NCBI GenBank assembly: GCA_049194865.1 | Contig: JBLZWL010000016.1 | Coordinates: forward strand, 62,001-126,000 | Reading direction: 5' to 3' | DNA length: 64,000 bases | Origin: Myxococcus terminator_A | Lineage (GTDB): Bacteria; Myxococcota; Myxococcia; Myxococcales; Myxococcaceae | Shown: positions 58,021 through 64,000 of the stretch, in pieces | Position numbering within the stretch: the first letter of the stretch is position 1 | How the letters are laid out: every line of letters starts with the position of its first letter | Position numbers and translations under genes: made by a program | The notes under the pieces: model-generated | The model's database searches: none | Told to the model about the DNA's origin: nothing | What the model saw: only the letters and a program-made list of their open reading frames with translations

Positions 58021-58848
58021 GTGAACGCCCAGACTCCTGCCCGCTCCTTGCTCCCGCGCGTCTCGCCCTGGCTCTTCGCGGCCGCGGCGTCGCTGCATCC
58101 CTTCGTTGCCCTCGCGCAGAAGAAGCGCCCCGGCTCCATCCCCGACTCCGTGGCCAACGAGGCGGTGAGCGCCGACTCGTTCACCTCGCGTCCGCTCATC
58201 CTCATCCTCGCGCTGGCGGCCATGGGCCTGGTGCCCTTCGCGCTGATGATGGTGACGAGCTTCGTGAAGATTTCGGTGGTGCTCTCCATCGTGCGCTCGG
58301 CGCTCGGCACCCAGCAGATTCCGCCCACCCAGGTCATCACCGGGCTGGCCGTCATCCTCACCGTCTACATCATGGCCCCCGTGGGCATGACGATGTACCG
58401 GGCCTCGGAGCTCAACGTCTGGGACTCCTCGGGCGCCGGCGCGTTCTCCTCGGCGAAGGTGGGCACGCTCCTGGACGGCGCTGACCGCGCCAAGGAGCCG
58501 CTGCGCGACTGGCTGATGAAGAAAGTCACGCTGAAGGACCGCTCGCTCTTCTACAACCTGGCCAAGAAGATGCGCCAGGGCGAGGACCGGGACTCGGTGG
58601 ACAGCAAGGACTTCATGGTCATCGTCCCGGCCTTCGTGGTGTCGGAGCTGAAGGAGGCCTTCCAGATTGGCTTCCTGCTCTTCGTCCCCTTCATCGTCAT
58701 CGACATGGTGGTGGCCAACATCCTGCTCGCGCTGGGCATGCACATGCTGTCGCCCACCACCATCTCCATGCCCTTCAAGCTGCTCCTGTTCGTCCTCGTG
58801 GACGGCTGGTACCTCATCGCCAAGGGCCTGGTCGTCGGCTACTTGTAG
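58021..58848 (+). CDS. sctR: Type III secretion export gate subunit (FliP family)
   Basis: 275 aa from GTG 58021. A cleavable-type N-terminus (WLFAAAASLHPFVALAQ) like that of flagellar FliP, then the conserved core: ALAAMGLVPFALMMVTSFVK, ISVVLSIVRSALGTQQIPPT, IVIDMVVANILLALGMHMLS and PFKLLLFVLVDGWYLIAKGL. Five SctR subunits build the export gate with SctS and SctT. Most SctR are about 215-220 aa and lack the signal peptide; the longer form is another flagellar-like trait. Confidence 0.95.
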   Translation: MNAQTPARSLLPRVSPWLFAAAASLHPFVALAQKKRPGSIPDSVANEAVSADSFTSRPLILILALAAMGLVPFALMMVTSFVKISVVLSIVRSALGTQQIPPTQVITGLAVILTVYIMAPVGMTMYRASELNVWDSSGAGAFSSAKVGTLLDGADRAKEPLRDWLMKKVTLKDRSLFYNLAKKMRQGEDRDSVDSKDFMVIVPAFVVSELKEAFQIGFLLFVPFIVIDMVVANILLALGMHMLSPTTISMPFKLLLFVLVDGWYLIAKGLVVGYL

Positions 58849-58862
58849 GAAGAAGGCATCCC

Positions 58863-59126
58863 ATGAACCAGCTCACGGCCATCACCCAGGAGGCGCTGTT
58901 CCTGGTGCTCGTGGTGTCGGCCCCGCCGGTGTTGATGAGCCTCATCGTCGGCTTCATGATCTCCCTGTTCCAGGCCACCACCCAGATTCAGGAGCAGACG
59001 CTCACCTTCGCGCCCAAGGTCATCATCGTCTTCGGCGTGCTGGCCATGACGGGGCCGTGGATTGGAAGCCAGCTGGTGCGCTTCACCTTCCACGTCTTCG
59101 ACCGGTTCCCCGCCCTAATCAAATGA
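58863..59126 (+). CDS. sctS: Type III secretion export gate subunit (FliQ family)
   Basis: 87 aa, two TM helices (LVLVVSAPPVLMSLIVGFMI and VIIVFGVLAMTGPWIGSQLV) joined by the conserved SLFQATTQIQEQTLTFAPK loop, which defines FliQ/SctS. ATG 58863, GAAGGC upstream; its stop overlaps the sctT start (ATGA). Confidence 0.96.
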   Translation: MNQLTAITQEALFLVLVVSAPPVLMSLIVGFMISLFQATTQIQEQTLTFAPKVIIVFGVLAMTGPWIGSQLVRFTFHVFDRFPALIK

Positions 59127-59941
59127 ACGCCGCGGACCTCGTGTCCGAGCTGGCTGCTCGGACCAACTTCTCCGCCGCCATCTTCACGGTCGCCCTGCTG
59201 ATGTGCCGGGTGATGCCGGTGCTCATCTTCAGCCCGTTCCTCGGCGGTGAAGTGGTGCCCACGGAGATGAAGATGGGCATCGGGCTGACGCTGGCCATCG
59301 TGCTCTATCCCTCCATCGCGCACACCGTGACGACGGTTCCCCTGACGGCGCTGCCCTACATCGCGCTGATGGCCAAGGAGGTCTTCATCGGGTTCTGCAT
59401 GGCGTTCATCGTCAGCAGCGTCTTCGAGGCGGCGCGCATCGCCGGCACCCTCACGGACACCATGGCGGGCAGCAACAACGCCCAGCTCTACGTGCCGGCG
59501 CTCGGTCAGCAAGTCTCCCTCTTCTCCAACCTGAAGGTGCAGCTCTCCGTCGTATTGTTCCTCACCCTGGACGGGCACCACCTGGTCATCAGGGCCCTGG
59601 CGGAGAGCCTCGCCGTGGTGCCGCTGGATGGCTTCCCACGCTTCAGCCAGGGCTCGTGGACCTTCTTCGACCTGCTGGCGCGGGTCTTCGCGGACATGCT
59701 GAGGGTGAGCCTGGCCCTGTCCGCTCCCGCGATGCTCGCCACCTTCCTCACGGACGTGGCGCTGGGCGCCATCAACCGCGTGGCGCCGCAAATCCAGGTG
59801 TTCTTCATCTCCATGGCCATCAAGCCGCTCGTCGGTGTGCTCATCATCTTCCTGGTGATGGGGGCGCTCTTGGCGCGCATTCAGGGCGAGCTGGCCCACA
59901 TGCTGCGGGTGCTCACTGACGCCCTGCGGCTGTTGGCCTGA
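59123..59941 (+). CDS. sctT: Type III secretion export gate subunit (FliR family)
   Basis: 272 aa from ATG 59123. Family motifs: FTVALLMCRVMPVLIFSPFL, PYIALMAKEVFIGFCMAFIV, AGTLTDTMAGSNNAQLYVPA and FLTDVALGAINRVAPQIQVF. Several TM helices. It caps the SctR5S4T1 gate complex. The ATGA overlap with sctS and 25-base gap to sctU show one operon. Confidence 0.95.
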   Translation: MNAADLVSELAARTNFSAAIFTVALLMCRVMPVLIFSPFLGGEVVPTEMKMGIGLTLAIVLYPSIAHTVTTVPLTALPYIALMAKEVFIGFCMAFIVSSVFEAARIAGTLTDTMAGSNNAQLYVPALGQQVSLFSNLKVQLSVVLFLTLDGHHLVIRALAESLAVVPLDGFPRFSQGSWTFFDLLARVFADMLRVSLALSAPAMLATFLTDVALGAINRVAPQIQVFFISMAIKPLVGVLIIFLVMGALLARIQGELAHMLRVLTDALRLLA

Positions 59942-59966
59942 GCCTCTTCCCCGGGAACGCGCGCCC

Positions 59967-61046
59967 ATGTCCGACGAGGGTGGAGACAAGACAGAAGAAC
60001 CGTCGCAGAAGAAGCTCGACGACTCTCGCAAGAAGGGTCAGGTCTGGAAGAGCAAGGACCTGAGCGGCGTGGCGGTGCTCGTCGTGGGCCTGGGCGCCGT
60101 GAAGGCGACCTGGGACAACGTGGAGCATGAGATATCCAGCCTCTTCCTCTTCAGCTTCGACCAGCTGGCCAAGGGCGATGACCTGGGGGACGCCACCTGG
60201 CAGTTGATGTACCTGGGGCTGCGCGCGATGTTGCTCGTGACGCTGCCGGTGCTCGCGGGCGGGGCACTGGTGGGCGGGTTGATGGAGTTCCTGCAAGTGG
60301 GCTCCCTCTTCACGTTGGACCCGCTGATGCCCAAGCTGGACAAGCTCAACCCGCTGGGCGGGTTGAAGAACATGTTCAGCAAGAAGTCGCTGGTGGAGCT
60401 GCTCAAGAACCTCATCAAGATCTCCATCACCGCCAACGTCGTCTACGGCGTGGTGCGCGACGCCATGCCCATGGTGGTGGAGACGGTCCGCCAGGACACG
60501 CACGCCATCATGGTCATCATGGGGGAGCTGGTGACGCGCGTGGCCACCCGCGTCGCGCTGCTCTTCGTCCTCTTCGCCATCTTCGACATCTGGTGGCAGC
60601 GCAAGTCCTTCATGAAGGACTTGATGATGTCCAAGGACGAGGTGAAGAAGGAGTACAAGGAGAGCGAAGGCGACCCGCATCACAAGGCCAAGCGCAAGGA
60701 GTTCCACCAGGAGATCATGGAGGGACAGCAGATGGAGGCCGTGCGGGACGCGGACGTCATCGTCACCAACCCGGACCACGTCGCCATCGCGCTCAAGTAC
60801 GACCGGGAGAAGGACGGCGCGCCCCGGGTGCTGGCCAAGGGCGTGGACCACAAGGCCGAGCGCATCAAGGGCATCGCCCGGGAGCAGGACGTCCCCACGC
60901 TGCGCAACGTGCCCCTGGCCCACGCGCTCCTGCGGGTGGAGGTGGGCCACGAGGTGCCCGAGGAGCTCTACGACGCCGTCGCCGAGGTCCTCAACTTCGT
61001 CTACGACCTGAAGAGCGGCGGACCCGCCCCGGTGGCCCGCGCGTGA
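59967..61046 (+). CDS. sctU: Type III secretion switch protein (FlhB family) with NPDH cleavage loop
   Basis: 359 aa. N-terminal GGDKTEEPSQKKLDDSRKKG is the family hallmark; four TM helices follow, then a cytoplasmic linker with KKEYKESEGDPHHKAKRK and the C-terminal domain starting at N268-P269-D270-H271 followed by VAIALKYDREKDGAPRVLAK. The usual autocleavage site is NPTH; here Thr is Asp while Asn, Pro and His remain. SctU switches substrate class after cleavage; whether NPDH still cleaves is unknown. A second copy of the C-terminal domain is encoded just downstream. Confidence 0.95.
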   Translation: MSDEGGDKTEEPSQKKLDDSRKKGQVWKSKDLSGVAVLVVGLGAVKATWDNVEHEISSLFLFSFDQLAKGDDLGDATWQLMYLGLRAMLLVTLPVLAGGALVGGLMEFLQVGSLFTLDPLMPKLDKLNPLGGLKNMFSKKSLVELLKNLIKISITANVVYGVVRDAMPMVVETVRQDTHAIMVIMGELVTRVATRVALLFVLFAIFDIWWQRKSFMKDLMMSKDEVKKEYKESEGDPHHKAKRKEFHQEIMEGQQMEAVRDADVIVTNPDHVAIALKYDREKDGAPRVLAKGVDHKAERIKGIAREQDVPTLRNVPLAHALLRVEVGHEVPEELYDAVAEVLNFVYDLKSGGPAPVARA

Positions 61047-61092
61047 GCGGACCGGCAGCGGTTATCATCGGCAGGACTTCGCGGAGCGCCCC

Positions 61093-61374
61093 ATGAGTGA
61101 CGAAGCCGAAATCGCCATCGCGCTGAAGTACGACAAGGACAAGGACACCGCCCCGCGCGTGGTGGCCAAGGGGCTGCGGCTCAAGGCGGAGAAGATTCGC
61201 GCCATCGCCAAGGAGCACAACATCCCCATCATGCGCAACGTGCCCCTGGCCAACGCCCTGTACCGGGTGGAGGTGGGACAGGAAGTGCCCGAGGAGCTCT
61301 ACGACGCCGTCGCCGAGGTCCTCAACTTCATCTACGAGCTCCAGCGCGAACACGCGGCCGCCGGAGGGCGGTAG
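61093..61374 (+). CDS. FlhX/FlhB-tail-like protein
   Basis: 93 aa, equal to the C-terminal domain of SctU without its membrane part and without the NPxH site: EIAIALKYDKDKDTAPRVVA, KEHNIPIMRNVPLANALYRV, VPEELYDAVAEVLNFIYELQ. It matches residues about 272-352 of the neighbouring SctU with roughly two of three positions identical. Free-standing FlhB tails (FlhX/FhlB) occur in some flagellated bacteria and can replace the cleaved tail of FlhB. ATG 61093, GGAGCG upstream. It arose probably by local duplication of the sctU 3' end. Confidence 0.88.
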   Translation: MSDEAEIAIALKYDKDKDTAPRVVAKGLRLKAEKIRAIAKEHNIPIMRNVPLANALYRVEVGQEVPEELYDAVAEVLNFIYELQREHAAAGGR

Positions 61375-61375
61375 G

Positions 61376-61406
61376 GGAGGGGGGCTGGACGGCCCCCCCC
61401 TTCCTG
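61376..61406 (+). terminator. G/C hairpin after the FlhB-tail gene
   Basis: GGAGGGGGGC and GCCCCCCCCTTCC pair around a TGGACG loop, directly after the stop at 61374; followed by TTCCTGGGG. Possible terminator or attenuator between the export-gate genes and the genes beyond. Confidence 0.45.
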
Positions 61407-61427
61407 GGGTGTGCTTCGGAGTTCACG

Positions 61428-61904
61428 ATGGCCAGAATCAATAATCAGCCCCCCGGACCCCAGTGGCCCTGGGGGGGACCCCGCAGCGTCCGTGAGCGGC
61501 TGGTCGACCCTTCCCAGGTCGACCGCAAGAAGCTGCGCAAGACGGGCAATCCCAAGAACCCGGCGCTCGCCTCCGCGGCGCTCCTGGACTTCATCGGTCC
61601 CGCGCACTCGTCGGAGGAGCTGCGCCTGCCCCTGCCTCCTCATCCCGGCGGGCATGACGCGGACCTGGAGGGCTTCAGCGACCGGCCCCACCTGGCCAGC
61701 GTGGCGGGGCGGGGGAGCGACGAGTCGCGCCACCTGATGGACAGGGGGCTGACGCGCATCAACGCGTCCCCGGACCGCCTGGAGCGCCTCAAGGCGCTGC
61801 TCCAGCGAGAGTCCTCCATGCTCACCCTGGTGGACCAGGTGAACGAGGAGACCAAGGAGATCATCCGGCGCATGTGGGCCGAGCAGAAGGACGAGGGTTA
61901 CTAG
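61428..61904 (+). CDS. Unknown protein of secretion locus, 158 aa
   Basis: Not recognised. ATG 61428. The first 60 residues are Pro/Lys-rich (RINNQPPGPQWPWGGPRSVR); the last 50 form helices (RLERLKALLQRESSMLTLVD, QVNEETKEIIRRMWAEQKDE). No signal or TM. Only 3 bases separate it from the TPR gene, so the two are probably made together, possibly as substrate or gatekeeper and chaperone (inference). Confidence 0.75.
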   Translation: MARINNQPPGPQWPWGGPRSVRERLVDPSQVDRKKLRKTGNPKNPALASAALLDFIGPAHSSEELRLPLPPHPGGHDADLEGFSDRPHLASVAGRGSDESRHLMDRGLTRINASPDRLERLKALLQRESSMLTLVDQVNEETKEIIRRMWAEQKDEGY

Positions 61905-61907
61905 CGC

Positions 61908-62372
61908 ATGCCGGAGGATCCTCAGGACGAGGCCCAGCTCGCGGCCCGGCTCCAGCGTTGGGCGGATGGCAAGGCCACCCTGCGCGAGGTGCGCGGCTAT
62001 TCCAACGACGAGCTCTACGCCATCGCCAAGACGGCGTACTTCTTCTTCTACCAGGGCCGCATCAACGAGGCCCGCACGCTCTTCCAGGGCCTGTACGCCG
62101 TGAATCCCACGGACGGCTACTTCGCCAAGGCGCTGGGGGTGGTGGAGATGGCCGCCGGCAACGGGACGGGCGCCCTGGCCGCCTTCGACGTCGCCGCCAA
62201 GCTGTCCCCGCAGGACCCCTCCGTCTACGTCGGCCGCGCCGAGGTGAAGCTCGCCCTGGGCCAGAAGCCGCAAGCCCTGGAAGACTTGCGACGCGCTGCG
62301 GCAATGACGCCGGTGGATGATCCGGTGGTGCGCAAGGCGGGCGCCATGCTCACCGCGCTCCAGCGGCGTTGA
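61908..62372 (+). CDS. TPR protein, second LcrH/SycD-like chaperone candidate
   Basis: 154 aa. The pattern YAIAKTAYFFFYQGRINEAR, LFQGLYAVNPTDGYFAKALG, VVEMAAGNGTGALAAFDVAA and GRAEVKLALGQKPQALEDLR gives three or four TPRs in the layout of LcrH/SycD (an aromatic-rich first repeat, GLYAVNPTDGYF in place of the family's CVLDHYDARYF). It should bind and hold an exported translocator-type protein; candidates are its neighbours at 61428 and 62491. ATG 61908. Confidence 0.85.
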   Translation: MPEDPQDEAQLAARLQRWADGKATLREVRGYSNDELYAIAKTAYFFFYQGRINEARTLFQGLYAVNPTDGYFAKALGVVEMAAGNGTGALAAFDVAAKLSPQDPSVYVGRAEVKLALGQKPQALEDLRRAAAMTPVDDPVVRKAGAMLTALQRR

Positions 62373-62490
62373 TTCAGGCCTGCCCCGGTGTCCGGTTCTG
62401 GCCGGACGCCGGGTAGGTGAGCCCGGAACAGTCTGTTAGGCTCGTTCCCATAAACCCCAACCCCTCTTTGTGGAGAGGTGGAGTCAGTCA

Positions 62491-63087
62491 ATGAGCACGC
62501 AGAAGGCGAAGATGGGCCCGCTGCCTCCGGAGCCCGCGGAGCTGGTGGAGAAGCGCGAAAAGCTGCTGGTGGAGCTGGAGTCACAGTCCAAGTCGGCCCA
62601 GGGCACCTTCCTCCAGGTGGTTCGGACGATGAAGATGCTGGTGGCCTCCACGGTCCCAGGCACCCCGTTCGACGAGAAGCTCTACGGCGACGTGTCCGGC
62701 GCCCTCCAGCGCTTCATGGCCGACCCCATCCTCCCCGTGCCCCCCACGCTGGGCATGGTGGTTTCCTACCTGTCGGAGCGCCTGAGCACCTACGGGATGA
62801 CCATCCAGAACGCCGTCAAGGAGGCGAATCCGGAGCTGCACGCGAAGTTCGCGTTCACGCCCCCGGGCGCCCCGGCTCCCGCCGCCCCGCCCCCCGCGGC
62901 GCCGGCCCGCACGTCGGGCGCCCCCGCCGCCAAGGACGGCTTCGAGAGCGCTTCCAACAAGCGCTCCCTGTCCCTGGACCCGGAGGCCAGCCCGCCGCCC
63001 CCCGCGGACCCCAAGAAGGAGCAGCAGCAGCTCGAGTCCTTCAAGGCCTGGATGAAGAATCCCAACCTTGGAAAGCTCAAGGGTTAG
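62491..63087 (+). CDS. Unknown protein of secretion locus, 198 aa
   Basis: From ATG 62491 (GAGAGGTGGAG 8 bases upstream). Helical N-terminal half (VEKREKLLVELESQSKSAQG, TFLQVVRTMKMLVASTVPGT, PTLGMVVSYLSERLSTYGMT), then a Pro/Ala linker and a short C-terminal helix (QQQLESFKAWMKNPNLGKLK). No family recognised. A weak sigma-28-like CCCATAAACC occurs at about 62448-62457. It may be an exported protein or a sorting factor. Confidence 0.75.
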   Translation: MSTQKAKMGPLPPEPAELVEKREKLLVELESQSKSAQGTFLQVVRTMKMLVASTVPGTPFDEKLYGDVSGALQRFMADPILPVPPTLGMVVSYLSERLSTYGMTIQNAVKEANPELHAKFAFTPPGAPAPAAPPPAAPARTSGAPAAKDGFESASNKRSLSLDPEASPPPPADPKKEQQQLESFKAWMKNPNLGKLKG

Positions 63088-63150
63088 GCCTGTTTCCCGG
63101 AGGGGTCCGGGCCTCGCGAAAATGCCGGAAATGATCCCGGTTATTTCGCA

Positions 63151-63180
63151 GGAAACTTCCGAGCCCCACCCCCGATAATC
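63151..63180 (+). promoter_or_regulatory. Sigma-28/FliA-like promoter, site 2
   Basis: GGAAACTT (63151-63158), 14 bases, CGATAATC (63173-63180), 63 bases before ATG 63244. Read against the FliA consensus TAAAGTTT-N11-GCCGATAA it gives GAAACTTC-N11-CCCGATAA, with the expected spacing. Confidence 0.7.
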
Positions 63181-63243
63181 TTTTTGTAGCCGCCGCTGCA
63201 CTTCGCCACGCAGCACCCACGAATTAATCACTGGAGAACGACC

Positions 63244-63459
63244 ATGACCATCTCTGCCAACTTCAACGCCGCTGCGAGCAGCATCCTGGCCGGTTCCAAG
63301 GCCTCCAACGACATGATCGCGGCGGCCCCGCCGGATCAGCAGGCCTTCCTCAAGGCGCAGGAGCAGATGCAGCGCGAGGCCAAGCTGACCGAGATGATCT
63401 CCACCATGATGAAGAAGCTCGACACCATGCAGGGCTCCATCATCGGCAACATGCGCTAG
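63244..63459 (+). CDS. Needle-subunit-like small helical protein (71 aa)
   Basis: 71 aa, the size of type III needle subunits (about 80 aa). N-terminal helix with Ala/Ser/Asn (ANFNAAASSILAGSKASNDM), a short turn with PPDQQ, and a C-terminal helix EMISTMMKKLDTMQGSIIGN ending MR. The helix-turn-helix plan with a hydrophobic C-terminal helix is like SctF, and the end resembles that of 45963 (NSISNVR vs GSIIGNMR). No signal peptide. Own sigma-28-like promoter and terminator, so it can be made in large amount. Assignment as needle or rod is inference; typical WxxxYN needle residues are missing. Confidence 0.6.
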   Translation: MTISANFNAAASSILAGSKASNDMIAAAPPDQQAFLKAQEQMQREAKLTEMISTMMKKLDTMQGSIIGNMR

Positions 63460-63485
63460 TCGCAGCTCGCAGCTAGCCGCACACT

Positions 63486-63520
63486 GGCCTCGCAACAGCT
63501 CTTGGAGCTGCTGCGAGGCC
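63486..63520 (+). terminator. Strong hairpin after the 71-aa gene
   Basis: GGCCTCGCA/TGCGAGGCC (9 bp) enclosing ACAGCTC/GAGCTGC with a TTG loop, 27 bases past the stop at 63459. Isolates the 71-aa gene as a single-gene transcript. Confidence 0.75.
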
Positions 63521-63563
63521 GGTTCATTTCCGGGGCATGGTGGACACCGCCGGTCCGCCTTTC

Positions 63564-63594
63564 GGAAACTTTCCGACACTCCCCCGCGAGAATC
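63564..63594 (+). promoter_or_regulatory. Sigma-28/FliA-like promoter, site 3
   Basis: GGAAACTT (63564-63571), 15 bases, CGAGAATC (63587-63594), 29 bases before ATG 63624. One base longer spacing and one change in the -10 relative to site 2. Confidence 0.55.
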
Positions 63595-63623
63595 TCTTCA
63601 ACCCACCCCTTTTGGAGAAACCC

Positions 63624-64000
63624 ATGGTCGCTTCCGTCAATGGCGGTCCCCGTCCCCCTCCCTCGACGCAGAAGACCGCGTCGGAGCCTTCCACCGCGGC
63701 GCCCTCGGATCCGGCCACGGAGCGGGCCAAGCAGAAGGCCACGATGGACGAAATCCGCAAGAAGGACGAAGGCAAGCTGACCGGTGCGGACCGCAACAAC
63801 TACGCGAGCGCCCTGGGCACGGACAAGATCCTGGAGAACAAGCCGTTCCTCGGCTTCTTCAACGACTCCGTGTCGGGGACCATCGCCAAGAAGCTGGATG
63901 AGGATGTCGCCAGCTACCTGAAGCAGCACCCCACCGCGTCGCTGAGCGACATCGACAAGCACGTCGAGACGCGCTTCAAGGCGCAGATGTTCAGCGCGGT
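63624..64000 (+). CDS. Unknown secretion-locus protein, 5' part (cut by window end)
   Basis: ATG 63624 with TTGGAGAAA about 5 bases upstream; 125 codons are visible and the frame is still open at 64000. The first 35 residues are Pro/Ser/Thr/Ala-rich, without a Sec signal, as in type III export signals; then a globular-looking part (ADRNNYASALGTDKILENKP, FLGFFNDSVSGTIAKKLDED). Not recognised. Its own sigma-28-like promoter suggests a late, possibly exported product (inference). Confidence 0.65.
   Translation, partial: MVASVNGGPRPPPSTQKTASEPSTAAPSDPATERAKQKATMDEIRKKDEGKLTGADRNNYASALGTDKILENKPFLGFFNDSVSGTIAKKLDEDVASYLKQHPTASLSDIDKHVETRFKAQMFSA

Noticed and set aside
45549..64000. Reading the secretion locus as a flagellar operon
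   Set aside because: SctJ is a short lipoprotein, SctI is of the EscI/YscI type, there is no flagellin, hook, rod or motor gene, and the organism group is not flagellated.

Overview
This 64 kb window is high-GC DNA from a myxobacterium of the Myxococcus/Corallococcus/Pyxidicoccus kind. The grounds are the very strong GC bias at third codon positions, the many lipoproteins and large envelope proteins, the polymorphic lipoprotein toxin of the type passed between myxobacterial cells, the EF-G of the spirochaete/planctomycete/deltaproteobacterial (mitochondrial-like) type, and an unusual type III secretion locus known from this group. No rRNA, tRNA, CRISPR array, insertion sequence or phage was recognised.

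Layout. 1-11.9 kb: housekeeping and unrelated enzymes: ABC-F ATPase (Uup type, cut by the window edge), EF-G, SnoaL-like protein, soluble transhydrogenase SthA, a tandem alpha/beta hydrolase, a beta-helix lipoprotein, an RsuA/RluB pseudouridine synthase and an ABHD18-type hydrolase. 11.9-17.2 kb: an accessory patch: a SitA-like lipoprotein toxin with a DUF2019 immunity gene, a duplication scar beside it, a two-component pair whose response regulator ends in an Mrr-like nuclease domain, and a DUF2911 gene flanked by two copies (one broken) of a small acidic gene. 17.3-37.2 kb: envelope and surface genes: DUF1028, TrmJ-type methyltransferase, alpha-2-macroglobulin plus PBP1C operon, CotH lipoprotein, a metalloprotease/propeller/barrel protein, LVIVD lipoprotein and a Gly/Ser/Thr-rich coiled-coil protein. 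37.3-44.5 kb: a tight six-gene operon (GbsR/MarR regulator, ABC ATPase, two FtsX-type permeases, LolA-like periplasmic protein, outer-membrane barrel) behind a 36-bp interrupted palindrome. 45.5-64 kb: a type III secretion locus running off the right end.

The secretion locus is the most interesting part. It has clear non-flagellar parts (lipoprotein SctJ, inner rod SctI, SctL, N, O, P, Q, R, S, T, U) next to parts normally seen only in flagella: a FliG-like protein in the slot usually held by SctK, a FliO-like protein before SctR, a FliM/FliN-like SctQ, an FlhX-like second FlhB tail and a FliA/WhiG-type sigma factor. Three small putative substrate genes (45963, 63244 and 63624) have upstream sites resembling the sigma-28/FliA consensus with near-constant spacing, so the local sigma factor may drive them. 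No SctV, SctC or SctD is in the window.

Several convergent gene pairs are separated by strong inverted repeats that look like terminators, and many adjacent genes overlap by ATGA, so operon calls are well supported.
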